Positions 1-9,650 of a DNA stretch of 64,000 nucleotides are shown one piece after another; positions within the stretch are counted from its first letter, which is position 1; each line of letters starts with the position of its first letter. The stretch is from Schlesneria sp. (GTDB lineage: Bacteria; Planctomycetota; Planctomycetia; Planctomycetales; Planctomycetaceae). The notes under the pieces are model-generated. The model worked only from the letters and a program-made list of their open reading frames with translations, ran no database searches and was not told the origin of the DNA. The stretch covers positions 248,001 to 312,000 of the forward strand of contig JAQGHU010000106.1 of the NCBI GenBank assembly GCA_028291515.1, read 5' to 3'. A program made the position numbers and the translations under genes.

Positions 1-654
1 GGAAACGTCACGCTCGAAACGGTCTTGCCGGTCGTCGAGAGTGTCTTCGGAGATTGGACGGGATCGAATAATCAAGCTGTCCCATCGGGTACCGTCTCTC
101 CAGTGCGGGAGCACCTGGACCACGAGTCGACTCAAACACAGATCGGCGTCGCCTACCCCGGCGTCGCTTATGCCGATCCCGAATACTACGCTGCCTGGGC
201 CGCGGTGAACGTGCTGAGCGGTGGGATGAGTTCGCGTCTGTTTACTGAGATCCGGGAAAAGCGCGGTCTGTGCTATTCGGTCTATGCGACGCTGAACACC
301 CTGAAAGACCGCGGACAGGTTCTGTGTTATGCCGGGACCACTTCGGAACGAGCTCAGGAAACGCTGGATGTTTTGCGAGCGGAATTGGTGCGACTGGGCG
401 ACGCGATCGGCCAGGACGAGCTTGATCGCTGCAAGGCCCGAGCAAAGAGTTCGCTGATCATGGCTCAGGAGTCGAGTGGCTCGCGAGCGTCGTCGCTGGC
501 TCGCAACTGGTATCACCTGGGTCGAGTGGTCACGCTCAACGAAGTTCGATTAGAAATCGAAGCCTTAACCGTCCAAAAGGTTTTGGATTACGTGCACAAG
601 CATCCCGCGCAAGACTTTTCGATTCTGACGATCGGCCCCGAAGCGCTGAAGTAA
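1..654 (+). CDS. M16 family peptidase, C-terminal part (5' end outside window)
   Basis: The frame is open from the first base, so the gene starts upstream of the window and only about 217 C-terminal residues are seen. The segment GGMSSRLFTEIREKRGLCYS and the following helix-rich stretch are typical of the second (non-catalytic) half-domain of pitrilysin/processing-protease-like M16 peptidases. The HxxEH zinc motif, if this protein has one, would lie outside the window. The next gene is a second, complete M16 protein 56 bases downstream on the same strand; in many bacteria two such proteins form a heterodimer in which one subunit carries the zinc site and the other an R/Y pair. Whether this one is catalytic cannot be told from the fragment. 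Confidence 0.88.
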   Translation, partial: GNVTLETVLPVVESVFGDWTGSNNQAVPSGTVSPVREHLDHESTQTQIGVAYPGVAYADPEYYAAWAAVNVLSGGMSSRLFTEIREKRGLCYSVYATLNTLKDRGQVLCYAGTTSERAQETLDVLRAELVRLGDAIGQDELDRCKARAKSSLIMAQESSGSRASSLARNWYHLGRVVTLNEVRLEIEALTVQKVLDYVHKHPAQDFSILTIGPEALK

Positions 655-710
655 GCGACCCGCTCCGCAACAGCATTCGGACAGAAGTTTCCTCATCGAC
701 AAAGAGTTCC

Positions 711-1940
711 ATGCAGTTCCATCACACTACGCTTCCGAACGGTCTTGAGGTCGTTGCTGAACTGAACAACGATGCCTACAGCGTTGCGTTTGGTTTCTAC
801 GTCAAAGCCGGTGCCCGCGACGAAAGCGGCGACGTGTCCGGAGTCAGCCATTTCCTGGAACATATGGCGTTCAAAGGGACCGAGCGATTCTCGGCCGAAG
901 ACGTCAATCGGATCTTCGACGAATACGGTGCCGACTATAACGCGATGACCGGAGAAGAGAGCACCGTATTCTACTCATCCGTTTTGCCCGAATACTTGCC
1001 GCAAACATTTGAATTGCAATCGAGCATCCTGTTTCCGACGCTGCGACAAGATGACTTCGACATGGAAAAGAAGGTCATCCTCGAAGAAATCGGCATGTAC
1101 GAGGATCAGCCTTCTTCAGTCGCGTACGACAAGGCAATGCAGTTGCACTTCAGCGGGCATGATCTTGGCCAATCGATCCTGGGAACGGTGGCCAGTGTGT
1201 CGGACCTGACTTCTGAACAGATGCGGAGCTATCACCAGGAACACTATCGCGCAGGCAATATTGTGCTGGCCGTGGCCGGCAATACGGATTGGAAGACTGT
1301 TCTCGAACTCGCAGAAACGCATTGCGGCCACTGGCCCGCTGGAATCAGCCCTCGAAGTACTGCTGCAGCAACTCACGCCGCTCAAACAGAGTTCGTGGTG
1401 AAAGATCAGTGCCAGCAAGAGCAGATCATCCAATTAGCATCGGCTCCGTCTTGCACCGATCCACGACGGTTCGCGGCCGAATTGCTGACAGTCATTGTCG
1501 GTGACGACAGCAACAGCCGGCTCTACTGGGAACTGGTCGACCCGGGCCTGGTTGAGTCTGCCGAATGCGGCTACTACGAATTCGAAGGGGCGGGCACGTA
1601 CCTGACATTCTTGAATGGTGATCCGGAATCAACTCGAGAGAATCTCGAAACGATCAATCGCCTGTACGAAGCGGTGAACGCCGAAGGGATCACTGCTGAC
1701 GAATTAGAACAGGCAAAAAACAAGATCGCAACGCGAATTGTCTTGCGCAGCGAACGACCGATGGGGCGACTCAGTTCACTCGGCGGCAACTGGCTGGTGC
1801 GTCGAGAATATCGCAGCGTGGAAGACGATCTGGCGACGGTACGTGGCGTCACATTGGAAGACATCCGGCTACTGCTGAAAGACTTTCCGCTGATGCAGAC
1901 CACGACAGTCGGGGTCGGACCGCTCGACAAGCTGCCTTAG
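711..1940 (+). CDS. M16 family zinc metallopeptidase
   Basis: A 409-residue protein with the inverted zinc motif HFLEH at residues 47-51 and the downstream glutamate in VILEEIGMYED (about residues 123-132), the three expected metal ligands of M16 peptidases. It has the usual two repeated alpha/beta half-domains, about 200 residues each, and the length is standard for the short bacterial (YmxG/PqqL-like) members. There is no signal peptide, so it is probably cytoplasmic. It follows another M16 protein in the same direction by 56 bases, which suggests a two-subunit peptidase operon. The start ATG at 711 directly precedes a conserved beginning (FHHTTLPNGLEVV). The substrate is unknown; peptide or targeting-sequence degradation is the family role. 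Confidence 0.93.
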   Translation: MQFHHTTLPNGLEVVAELNNDAYSVAFGFYVKAGARDESGDVSGVSHFLEHMAFKGTERFSAEDVNRIFDEYGADYNAMTGEESTVFYSSVLPEYLPQTFELQSSILFPTLRQDDFDMEKKVILEEIGMYEDQPSSVAYDKAMQLHFSGHDLGQSILGTVASVSDLTSEQMRSYHQEHYRAGNIVLAVAGNTDWKTVLELAETHCGHWPAGISPRSTAAATHAAQTEFVVKDQCQQEQIIQLASAPSCTDPRRFAAELLTVIVGDDSNSRLYWELVDPGLVESAECGYYEFEGAGTYLTFLNGDPESTRENLETINRLYEAVNAEGITADELEQAKNKIATRIVLRSERPMGRLSSLGGNWLVRREYRSVEDDLATVRGVTLEDIRLLLKDFPLMQTTTVGVGPLDKLP

Positions 1941-1956
1941 AATAGAACTCTATTCT
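1939..1956. terminator. Short palindrome between convergent genes
   Basis: AGAATAGA-AC-TCTATTCT is a perfect 8-bp inverted repeat that begins inside the stop codon of the M16 gene and lies before the end of the convergent phosphotransferase-like gene. There is no long T-run, so it is a candidate transcription end or mRNA-stabilising hairpin only. Confidence 0.4.
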
Positions 1957-1975
1957 CGGTGCCGTGGATGCTCCG

Positions 1976-3061
1976 TTAAGGCGTGATCAGCTTCGATACC
2001 TCACGCTCTCCTTCGATCAGATACTCCAGCCTTCGCAGGATGACACCAAGTCTCTGGCCCACGGCAACCGGATCAGGAAACGATCGCTCCTCGACATAGA
2101 TCCACTGCAGCCAGGTCCAGCCACTGAGCAGAACTCCGCTATGATCTAACACCTCGATGAGTTTCAATTCGCTGACCGACAGATCGCGATACCGCTGGTA
2201 TTCTGTCAGGGCCAGGCTCCATCTGCTCCGATCGTCGCCAACTAGACTGCCGATGAGCCGCGATAGATCGCATGCCACATTCTCTCGACGACACGCCGAG
2301 GGATCGATCAGTCCGGTGACAGTGTCGCCGCTGAAGAGCAGATGATCATGCCAGACATCGCGCAAGCAGGGTTGCAGCCGAACTTTGACATCCTGCATTG
2401 CCAGCAGTTCGCGGTGGACCCGTGTCAGGCCTAGTTGGATCAACGTTAAGATTCGATGACTGAGATCTGCTATCGTTGTCGGCCTGGCTGTTGTGATGGT
2501 GGTTGCAATCCTCTGCAGAATTGGCTCCTGGATTTGGTGGATGATCCCAATCCGTTCGCTGACGGCCGGGGATGCATCTGCCGCTGCCCTTTGAAACCAC
2601 TGCGCCGCATTGGCCGCTGGCAGGTGCCGTTCCGCACTCAAGTGCCATCTCGCCAAAGCTTGCACGCCAGCACTCAGTCGCAACGCGCTGGGATCTCGGT
2701 GGAAGTCTGCGACACCCGACTTCCACGGTTCCAACTGCCAGTCGTAGCCCCCAACGGTGATCAGGCTGCTGCCGTCGTCCGCGGCGAGCGGAGCGGCGAC
2801 GAAATCGAGTTGATCCCGATGAAGGTGCTCCAATAATCGGTGCAGACCCAGGATGCGCTCGCGCGGCAAGCTCGCCATCGGCCAACGCCTGAGGGCAAAA
2901 TCGCCCAACTCTGTCTTCACGCGCCAGATCGCCGCCCCGCTGAATCCGCCGCGATTTCCCAGCGACTCAACATCCTTCGGCCTGATCCTTGGTGCATATC
3001 TGGCCAGCACTTGCGGCCAGCTTGCCGCATGCACCGGATTGTCGTGTTCGAACATCGTCAT
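1976..3061 (-). CDS. Aminoglycoside phosphotransferase/choline-kinase fold protein
   Basis: A 361-residue protein. The order of features is that of the APH family: an N-terminal glycine-rich segment (GGFSGAAIWRVKT, about residues 38-50) followed by FALRRWP as the nucleotide-binding lysine/arginine strand, a middle helical region, and a C-terminal segment with the catalytic-loop-like DVWHDHLLFSGDTVTGLIDPSAC (split across about residues 232-255). The family brackets are weaker than in true antibiotic kinases: the usual HxDxxxxN is replaced by VWHDHLLF and the DFD/DFG-like metal motif by LIDPSA. It may phosphorylate a small metabolite or be an inactive relative. Two start ATGs lie six bases apart; the upstream one is used. 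It stands alone, convergent with the M16 pair and divergent from the NtrC-type regulator. Confidence 0.72.
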   Translation of the reverse strand: MTMFEHDNPVHAASWPQVLARYAPRIRPKDVESLGNRGGFSGAAIWRVKTELGDFALRRWPMASLPRERILGLHRLLEHLHRDQLDFVAAPLAADDGSSLITVGGYDWQLEPWKSGVADFHRDPSALRLSAGVQALARWHLSAERHLPAANAAQWFQRAAADASPAVSERIGIIHQIQEPILQRIATTITTARPTTIADLSHRILTLIQLGLTRVHRELLAMQDVKVRLQPCLRDVWHDHLLFSGDTVTGLIDPSACRRENVACDLSRLIGSLVGDDRSRWSLALTEYQRYRDLSVSELKLIEVLDHSGVLLSGWTWLQWIYVEERSFPDPVAVGQRLGVILRRLEYLIEGEREVSKLITP

Positions 3062-3334
3062 GATGCCCTGTCACCTCGCTCGACCTGCCAAAAGACAAAA
3101 TTGTTGACCGTTCGCAACAATCTTTTTCGCCTCATGTTGACGACTCGCCACTGTGACCTATGTTTCACAGACCCTCGATGATTGAAGTCTCCCAGCAAGA
3201 CGCTGAGCCGATTTCCCCAAGAATCCGGTTCGACTGATTTGTTTACGTTGACGAACGGAAGTCCGTTCGGCGACTCCGCTCAGGTTTCGTCCACAAGCTG
3301 GTCAGAAGACTGTTCTAACACAAAGCCACATGCC

Positions 3335-4741
3335 ATGCCTCAAGCCTCAAATCAAGGCTCACTGCTCGTCGTTGATGATGATCGCCCACTCCTGGAGGCC
3401 ATGGCAGACTACCTGCGTAGTCTGGGCCATCGGACAGAGACTGCGTCGACGTGCGATGAAGCGATCGCCCGAATGAAAGAATATCCATTCGATGCCGTAA
3501 TCTGCGACGTCAATCTGCCGGACAAGGACGGATTCGAACTGCTCGAATGGGCCACGCAAGCTGTCCCTGATACACAGGTCATCCTGCTGACGGGATTCGG
3601 CACGATTGACAGTGCCGTCGAGGCAATCCGCCTGGGAGCCTTCGATTACCTGACCAAGCCAATCATCGACGATGAACTGAATTTCTCGATCCGCCGAGCC
3701 CTGGGCCAACGGCAGATCGTCTCTGAAAATAAGAACCTCCGCGAACAACTGCATCAGCGGTTCGGACTCGGCAACATCGTCGGTCACGACTACCGCATGC
3801 TGAAGATGTTTGATCTGATCGAAAGCGTTGCGGATACTCGAACTACTGTGTTGGTCCTCGGTGAATCCGGGACTGGCAAGACGATGACGGCCCGAGCCAT
3901 CCATCAGATGAGCAACCGCCGCGACAAGCCATTCGTGGAAGTCGCCTGCGGAGCCCTGCCTGATTCACTGCTGGAAAGCGAACTGTTCGGCCACGTGGCT
4001 GGTTCGTTCACGGGAGCCACCCACGACAAGATGGGCAAATTCCTGCAAGCCAGTGGCGGCACGATCTTCCTAGACGAAATCGGCACGTCCTCAGCCAATC
4101 TGCAGGTCAAATTGCTGCGAGTCCTCCAAGACCGCGAATTCGAACCGGTGGGTGGCAACAAGACTCACAAGGTCGACGTTCGCATGATCCTGGCGACGAA
4201 TCTGGACTTGGAAGAAGCCGTCCGCAAGGGCGAGTTCCGACAGGATCTTTACTACCGAATCAACGTCGTCACGCTGACGCAACCGCCGCTGCGTGAACGC
4301 ATGAGTGACATCCCGTTGCTCGCCGATCACTACCTGAAGGACTTTATCGAGCAAACTGGCAAGCACGTCACCGGATTCAGTCATCAAGCGATTGAACTGA
4401 TGCAGCGTTATCGCTGGCCGGGCAACGTTCGTGAACTGGTCAACGTCATCGAACGAGCCGTCGTGCTATCGAAGTCCCCTGTCATCGGCCCGAACGATCT
4501 ACCGGAAGCTCTTCGCCGCGACGATCCGCTGTCTGACTTTGGCGGACGGCTGTCAAACGTCGGCGGCAACAACCTGAAATCGGCGTTGGCCACACCTGAG
4601 CGACAATTGATTCTGGACGCCTTAGAATCGAACGGCTGGAACCGCCAAGGGACCGCCGATACGCTCGGGATCAATCGCACGACGCTCTACAAGAAGATGA
4701 AGAAATATGGCATCAGCTTCGAACAGCAATTGATGTCTTAG
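3335..4741 (+). CDS. Sigma-54-dependent response regulator (NtrC family)
   Basis: A 468-residue protein with three domains. A receiver (about residues 10-125) has the VVDDD acidic pocket, a phospho-acceptor aspartate in [11 protein letters not shown] and lysine in LTKPI. An AAA+ sigma-54 interaction domain (about 150-380) has Walker A GESGTGKT and Walker [12 protein letters not shown] Fis-type helix-turn-helix lies at the C terminus ([20 protein letters not shown]). The sigma-54 contact loop reads GSFTGA instead of the canonical GAFTGA. The frame stays open upstream to 3182, but there only a TTG is available and the added residues look non-coding, so ATG 3335 is preferred; no strong ribosome site is visible. 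No sensor kinase is adjacent. It ends in a strong terminator. It presumably activates RpoN promoters elsewhere. Confidence 0.93.
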   Translation: MPQASNQGSLLVVDDDRPLLEAMADYLRSLGHRTETASTCDEAIARMKEYPFDAVICDVNLPDKDGFELLEWATQAVPDTQVILLTGFGTIDSAVEAIRLGAFDYLTKPIIDDELNFSIRRALGQRQIVSENKNLREQLHQRFGLGNIVGHDYRMLKMFDLIESVADTRTTVLVLGESGTGKTMTARAIHQMSNRRDKPFVEVACGALPDSLLESELFGHVAGSFTGATHDKMGKFLQASGGTIFLDEIGTSSANLQVKLLRVLQDREFEPVGGNKTHKVDVRMILATNLDLEEAVRKGEFRQDLYYRINVVTLTQPPLRERMSDIPLLADHYLKDFIEQTGKHVTGFSHQAIELMQRYRWPGNVRELVNVIERAVVLSKSPVIGPNDLPEALRRDDPLSDFGGRLSNVGGNNLKSALATPERQLILDALESNGWNRQGTADTLGINRTTLYKKMKKYGISFEQQLMS

Positions 4742-4784
4742 CGTATAGAAAGAACTCCTGCTGGCCGGAACCAGTCGAACGAAC

Positions 4785-4828
4785 CACAGCCCCAGAGTTC
4801 ACTCTCTGAGGGCTGTGTTCGTTTTGAT
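4785..4828 (+). terminator. Intrinsic terminator after the NtrC-type gene
   Basis: CACAGCCC-CAGAG, a TTCACT loop, then CTCTG-A-GGGCTGTG forms a 13-bp stem with one bulged A, followed by TTCGTTTT. It lies 44 bases after the stop codon. Nothing else is seen in the rest of the 294-base gap up to 5035. Confidence 0.85.
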
Positions 4829-5035
4829 AGTGGTCACCGTTAACAGCGGTCGATCCGGCTGAGCCGTCGCAAAAGGCCCTGTACTTCGAGTTGTCCTTGG
4901 TATCAACGGAATTCGGATCCAGAAAATCGGCCAGTCAGATTAAATTCACGTCATCTTCCGGTCTCTTCTTGAAGCCGTTGTGTTAAAGGTTTGGCCAGTT
5001 CATCAAGAAGTCCTCGCTCGTAAGGTGAAACGCAC

Positions 5036-6568
5036 ATGCTGAAGGCCACGTCAGTGCTGGTGTTGGCAACCGTTGTGTTGTTGTTAGTCGATTGCGACGC
5101 CACCGCGGGCGACAAGAAGTGCCACCCCTACTTCAAGATCGCAAATAAAGTCGCCAAGAAGACCGCGCCGAAGCTCAAGCACGCGATCACAGGAAAGACC
5201 TCACCTTCCTCAGACGCTCCCTGGTTGATCGCGGATCTCTGCAGCGCTTACGGCCTCCCTCAAAATCTAAGCGGTACCGGAGTGATCGGCATTCTGGAAC
5301 TAGGTGGCGGCTGGGTGCAAGCGGATCTTGATCAGTTTTGCGCTCTGAACAACCTGCCGCCGATTGTGGTGACGAATATCTCTGTGGATGGAACGAAGAA
5401 CTCACCCAGTGACCCGCCTGACCTCAACAGTGCCGATGTCGAAGTCGCTTTGGATATCGAGATCGCCGCCGCGACTTACTATTACGCGACCGGGAAGATG
5501 CCCGAGATCAAAGTCTTCTTCGCCGAGAACACGTACGAAGCGATGGAAGCGGTGATCAAAGCCGCTGTCGCCGCGAAATGCGACGTGCTGTCGATTAGTT
5601 GGGGTGCTGACGAAGCGTCATGGCAACAAGACGCTCCGGGTGCTGCCGAAAGCTTGGAGGCGGCGGCCAAAGCCGCTGCGGCCAGTGGGATGGTGATCCT
5701 GGCCGCTTCGGGTGACAGCAGTTCTTCGGATGACAACACTGGGACCAACGTCGATGTCCCATCGTCGTGCCCGCATATCCTGGGCTGCGGGGGAACGACC
5801 AAGACTGTATCCACCGAGACCGTCTGGGGCGACGGCGTCGCGACCGACTACGGGACTGGCGGCGGGTTCTCGGTCATCTTTCCGAAGCAAGCTTTTCAGT
5901 TAGGTGCTCCCAAAGGCACCGGGCGCATGGTCCCGGACATCTCCGCCAATGCCGATCCAGCGACGGGTTATCTGATGGTGTATGGCGGCTCGGAACTGCA
6001 AGTCGGCGGGACCAGCGCGGTCGCTCCTTTTTATGCGGGCCTGCTCGCCGCCAGTGGGCGACGTTTGGGGTTCATTTCGCCGACACTATGGAGTCATCCA
6101 TTGGCGTTCACCGACATCATTCAGGGTTCGAACGGAGCCTATAGCGCGGCTGTTGGGGCCGACCCATGTACCGGTTTGGGTGTCCCTCACGCCGGTGGCA
6201 TCTCAGGACTCTTTTCAGATGCGGGCCACGCATTTACGATCAAAGTCGTCGATCGAGTTGCAGGGAACTACCAGGGAACACTCGACTTCAATTCCGAACA
6301 ACATCGATTCACGGTCACCGGCCCTCGCGGGACGGGTACAGGGACCTATCAACAAGTTCCACCAACCGCCCTGATCTCAACGGTGATCGGACACAGCCCG
6401 AGTTCTACCCCCCTCTTTCCTGGCACATTTTACGCACTCATCATCGACCTGAAAGCGATCGGGATCCCTTACCTGTTTGATCAGACCCCAGCCCGGATCT
6501 ACGGCACCGGCTTCGGACTAAATTCGTCGAAGAAGTTAGAGATCTACAACTTCTCGGGCCAGAACTGA
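5036..6568 (+). CDS. S53 (sedolisin/kumamolisin-like) serine peptidase lacking the propeptide
   Basis: A 510-residue exported protein with a signal peptide (about residues 1-24) and an S53 catalytic domain (about 62-395). The expected catalytic residues are visible: E136 and D140 in DVEVALD, the oxyanion aspartate D227 in AASGDSS, and the nucleophile S327 in GGTSAVAP. Conserved MVPDISANADPATGY and the calcium-loop-like DIIQGSNGAYSAAVGADPCTGLG also match the family. Sedolisins normally carry an N-terminal inhibitory prodomain of roughly 170-190 residues; here only about 37 basic residues separate the signal peptide from the catalytic domain. After the catalytic domain comes about 110 residues of unknown, probably beta-rich sequence. 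Sedolisins act at acidic pH. It is a single gene with no partner. Confidence 0.9.
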   Translation: MLKATSVLVLATVVLLLVDCDATAGDKKCHPYFKIANKVAKKTAPKLKHAITGKTSPSSDAPWLIADLCSAYGLPQNLSGTGVIGILELGGGWVQADLDQFCALNNLPPIVVTNISVDGTKNSPSDPPDLNSADVEVALDIEIAAATYYYATGKMPEIKVFFAENTYEAMEAVIKAAVAAKCDVLSISWGADEASWQQDAPGAAESLEAAAKAAAASGMVILAASGDSSSSDDNTGTNVDVPSSCPHILGCGGTTKTVSTETVWGDGVATDYGTGGGFSVIFPKQAFQLGAPKGTGRMVPDISANADPATGYLMVYGGSELQVGGTSAVAPFYAGLLAASGRRLGFISPTLWSHPLAFTDIIQGSNGAYSAAVGADPCTGLGVPHAGGISGLFSDAGHAFTIKVVDRVAGNYQGTLDFNSEQHRFTVTGPRGTGTGTYQQVPPTALISTVIGHSPSSTPLFPGTFYALIIDLKAIGIPYLFDQTPARIYGTGFGLNSSKKLEIYNFSGQN

Positions 6569-6580
6569 TCGGTTGGAAAC

Positions 6581-7000
6581 CTAGATTTCCCAATACTGAC
6601 CGGGTCGATAAGTCGCAAAGCACCAGACAAAGCCTTCTGGATCTTTCGCCATATACCCGCGAGAACCGTAGTCTTCGTCTTTCAACTCACGCAGGATGAT
6701 GGCTCCTTCCGCCTTGGCCTGAGCATAGTGAGCATCTGGATCGTCGATGCGGATCGACAAGACCTGATTGGCATACTGTGGATTGTGCGGGCAATCGAAG
6801 CCCAGTTCCAGATTGGGCGACGCCACCATGATCACGGCCGCCCCACAAGTCAGTTCTGAATGCTCGATTCGACCGCCGGGGCCACGCATCACAAATCGCT
6901 GAGCGAATCCGAACGCGCGGCAAAGCCACTCGATCATCTCGCCAGCATTCTCGTAAAACAAACTGGGATAGACATCGCCAACGTGGGGTGAAGGATTCAT
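6581..7000 (-). CDS. VOC (glyoxalase/bleomycin-resistance fold) family protein
   Basis: A 139-residue protein with the paired beta-alpha-beta-beta-beta modules of the vicinal oxygen chelate superfamily: VYPSLFYENAGEMIEWLCRAFGF at the start (about residues 10-32) and a second module ending in GYMAKDPEGFVWCFATY. It resembles the PhnB/YdfO-like subgroup, which often keeps only some metal ligands (here H47 in RIEHSEL and E in DPEGFVW). The substrate cannot be inferred. AGGTGA precedes the ATG by a normal distance. The gene converges on the S53 peptidase with only 12 bases between stops. Confidence 0.85.
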   Translation of the reverse strand: MNPSPHVGDVYPSLFYENAGEMIEWLCRAFGFAQRFVMRGPGGRIEHSELTCGAAVIMVASPNLELGFDCPHNPQYANQVLSIRIDDPDAHYAQAKAEGAIILRELKDEDYGSRGYMAKDPEGFVWCFATYRPGQYWEI

Positions 7001-7164
7001 AATTCACCTGAAATGCAACTTGGAAGTGGTACAGCCGCCTCCATCATGTTCGCTCACGTGCGATGAAATCAACCAGTCGAAGAGAACCTGCACACTTGTT
7101 GCCAACTCTTTCTGGTGACAGGATGTGCGACGAATTTCCATTACTTATCTCTGAAAGCGTTTCT

Positions 7165-8547
7165 ATGATGCTGCAGGCGCTGGTGCTGCCCGAAATACGC
7201 GAACTGATTTCGACGGGCGACAGTGCCACTTTGCACGAAGTCCTGGATCACTGGCTACCCGCAGACATTGCCACGTTGATGACCAGGCTGTCCGATGAAG
7301 AGGATGTCGCGGTCTTCAAACTGCTGCGCGGTCCACAGCGAGTCCGCATCTTCGAGTATCTGGATCGCAGTGCGCAACAACGCCTGTTGGTGTCGCTTCC
7401 CGAAGACGAAGCCGGGTCGTTGCTCACCGACATGGCGGACGATGACCGGACATCTCTTTTAGGATCACTTTCCGAAGTAGATCGCACCCGCTGGCTGGAT
7501 CGACTGAGCGTCGAACAGCGAGCTCTGGCCGAATCGCTATTGCAATACCCGTCCGATTCAGTGGGTCGCCTGATGACACCGCATTTTGTCTGCGTGCGTC
7601 CGCACTGGACTGTGCAACATGTTCTGGATCACATTCGGCTGCATGGTCGCGACAGCGAAACTTTGAACGTGGTCTATGTCGTCGATGACAATCACCGCTT
7701 GATCGACGATCTACGAATTCGACAACTGCTGGTTGTGGACCCCTCAAAACGTATCAAGGAACTGATGGACGATAACTTCATCGCCTTGCATGCCGATGAC
7801 GAAAAACGCTCTGCGGTCGAGGTTTTTCGGCGCTACGACCGCACCGCCATGCCGGTCGTCGATGGCGACAACCATCTGCTGGGGATCGTCACGATTGACG
7901 ACGTGATTGATATCGCCGAAAGATCTGCCACCGAAGATATGCATCGCTTAGGGGGTCTGGAAGCCCTGGAAGATTCCTACGCCAATACGCCGATTCTAAC
8001 TCTGGTCCGCAAGCGGGCCGTCTGGCTGGTCGTGTTGTTCCTGGGTGAAATGTTGACGGCCACCGCGATGGGCTATTTCGAACATGAACTCGCGACAGCC
8101 GTCGTGTTGGCACTGTTCGTTCCCTTAATCATTTCGAGCGGCGGAAATTCCGGTTCGCAGGCAGCCACGCTGATCGTGCGAGCGCTTGCACTCGAAGAAA
8201 TCAAGCTTTGCGACTGGCGACGTGTCCTCGTCCGCGAACTGTCATCGGGCGCAATATTAGGTGTCGTGCTCGGCGCAATCGGTTTCTTTCGGATCGCTCT
8301 CTGGAGCACATTTTCGACGATCTACGGCCCGCACTGGATGCTGGTGGGTGTCACCGTCAGCGTATCGCTGGTGGGCATCGTTCTCTGGGGCTGCGTCTCG
8401 GGTTCGATGCTGCCATTCGTTCTGAAGCGATTCGGTTTGGATCCTGCAACCTCATCAGCGCCGTTCGTCGCAACGCTGGTGGATGTGACGGGCTTGGTCA
8501 TCTACTTTTCGGTGGCGATGGTAGTCCTGAGAGGAACCTTGCTGTAA
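7165..8547 (+). CDS. mgtE: MgtE-type magnesium channel
   Basis: A 460-residue protein with the complete MgtE plan: an N-terminal superhelical domain of acidic helices (about residues 1-125), two CBS domains (about 130-255, with LMTPHFVCVRPHWTVQ and LLGIVTIDDVIDIAE), a connecting helix (ATEDMHRLGG) and five membrane segments. The membrane part carries the signature GGNSGSQAATLIVRALA and the pore aspartate in ATLVDVTGLVIYFSV. MgtE proteins are magnesium-gated channels in the cytoplasmic membrane; the CBS and N domains close the pore at high magnesium. The frame extends upstream to 7063, but homology to known MgtE begins with MMLQALVLPEIRELI, so ATG 7165 is chosen. No riboswitch-like leader is obvious in the 165 bases upstream. 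Confidence 0.94.
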   Translation: MMLQALVLPEIRELISTGDSATLHEVLDHWLPADIATLMTRLSDEEDVAVFKLLRGPQRVRIFEYLDRSAQQRLLVSLPEDEAGSLLTDMADDDRTSLLGSLSEVDRTRWLDRLSVEQRALAESLLQYPSDSVGRLMTPHFVCVRPHWTVQHVLDHIRLHGRDSETLNVVYVVDDNHRLIDDLRIRQLLVVDPSKRIKELMDDNFIALHADDEKRSAVEVFRRYDRTAMPVVDGDNHLLGIVTIDDVIDIAERSATEDMHRLGGLEALEDSYANTPILTLVRKRAVWLVVLFLGEMLTATAMGYFEHELATAVVLALFVPLIISSGGNSGSQAATLIVRALALEEIKLCDWRRVLVRELSSGAILGVVLGAIGFFRIALWSTFSTIYGPHWMLVGVTVSVSLVGIVLWGCVSGSMLPFVLKRFGLDPATSSAPFVATLVDVTGLVIYFSVAMVVLRGTLL

Positions 8548-8593
8548 CAATGTCCGGGTCGACGCGATTCTTGACCTGCGGAACCATTACACA

Positions 8594-9640
8594 ATGTCTG
8601 TCACTTCCACGGACTCGGTACTCAACGGAGATCAGCAGGCTGGCCGACCAGGCAGATTGTGGATCCGATGTCTGTGGACAGCATTGATTGGGCTGAATTC
8701 GTTTGCTTTCACTGTCCATTGGGTGGTTCGGGATCATAGCGATGCCTTTTCAGTTTTCTACTATGCCACGCCCGCAGTCCTGATCGGCGTCGGCGCACTG
8801 ATCACTGCCTGGATCGGTGTTCGACTTCGATGGCCGAAAAGTTCATTCGCGTACTCCGCAAACGGGATCATGGGACTGGTGGCGATCCTCTGTTGTGGCG
8901 AATGGGCGATGGTTGATTTTCGTTGGAACTCGAAAGAGGTTGCCCCGGACTCGATCAAGGTCGTGTTTTGGAATGTGGGCCGCGGCCACATCGCGAGTTG
9001 GGACCGAATCGCCAAGCAGGTCCAGAATTTTGACGCTGACGTCATCGCGCTAACAGAAGCGACTTCGGACGAAGTTCAAACACGTGACTATTGGAAGGCG
9101 CGTCTGCCAGAGTATTCAGTTTACCCTCTGCAAGAAGGCTTAGTCCTGCTGACAAAAGGATCGGCCGTCGAACGCCTTGCCGATTCGACTGGTGGTCTGT
9201 GCGACTATCGACATTTGTCGGTGACAGCAGGCCGGCACAACTTGGACATCATCCTGGCGGATGTCCCTGCCAGCATGCTGTTGCTGCGAAGAAAACCGAT
9301 CACCGCTCTTTACAGCCGAATCAAAACGCAAGCAGTCCCTACGCTGATGATTGGAGACTTGAATACCCCTCCGTCGTCCGTGTGGTTTGACGAATGGCGT
9401 CGTAACTGGACTCGGGCCTGGGACGCGGCGGGGAGCGGCTATCAGTCCACCTGGCCACAGCCCCTGCCGGTACTCGCCCTGGATCACATCTGGGGCAACA
9501 GGGGCATTACTTTCCAGCGATGCACGTGCGGCTGGTCAAGCTGTTCAGATCATCGCCCGGTCATTGCGAATATCGTCGTGAACGAGGCAATGAACTCGGA
9601 GCGAAATGGTGTTACTGGAAACACAATCATTCAAGAATGA
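8594..9640 (+). CDS. Membrane-anchored endonuclease/exonuclease/phosphatase-fold protein
   Basis: A 348-residue protein with about three hydrophobic segments in the first 115 residues and an EEP-superfamily catalytic domain after residue 118. Motifs in order: VFWNVGRGH (beta-strand with metal-site Asn), ADVIALTEATS (metal-binding Glu), MIGDLNTPPSS (Asp/Asn pair) and the C-terminal SDHRPV (Asp-His). These are all the catalytic elements of the Mg-dependent phosphoesterase fold shared by DNase I, ExoIII and sphingomyelinases. The domain follows membrane helices, so it probably faces the periplasm; a phosphodiesterase acting on lipids or extracellular nucleic acid is possible. It starts 46 bases after mgtE and could be co-transcribed. 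Confidence 0.86.
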   Translation: MSVTSTDSVLNGDQQAGRPGRLWIRCLWTALIGLNSFAFTVHWVVRDHSDAFSVFYYATPAVLIGVGALITAWIGVRLRWPKSSFAYSANGIMGLVAILCCGEWAMVDFRWNSKEVAPDSIKVVFWNVGRGHIASWDRIAKQVQNFDADVIALTEATSDEVQTRDYWKARLPEYSVYPLQEGLVLLTKGSAVERLADSTGGLCDYRHLSVTAGRHNLDIILADVPASMLLLRRKPITALYSRIKTQAVPTLMIGDLNTPPSSVWFDEWRRNWTRAWDAAGSGYQSTWPQPLPVLALDHIWGNRGITFQRCTCGWSSCSDHRPVIANIVVNEAMNSERNGVTGNTIIQE

Positions 9641-9650
9641 GTCGATGCGA

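Noticed and set aside
1939-1956. Strong terminator between the M16 and phosphotransferase-like genes
   Set aside because: The palindrome is perfect but AT-rich and has no T-run, so it is listed only as a weak candidate.
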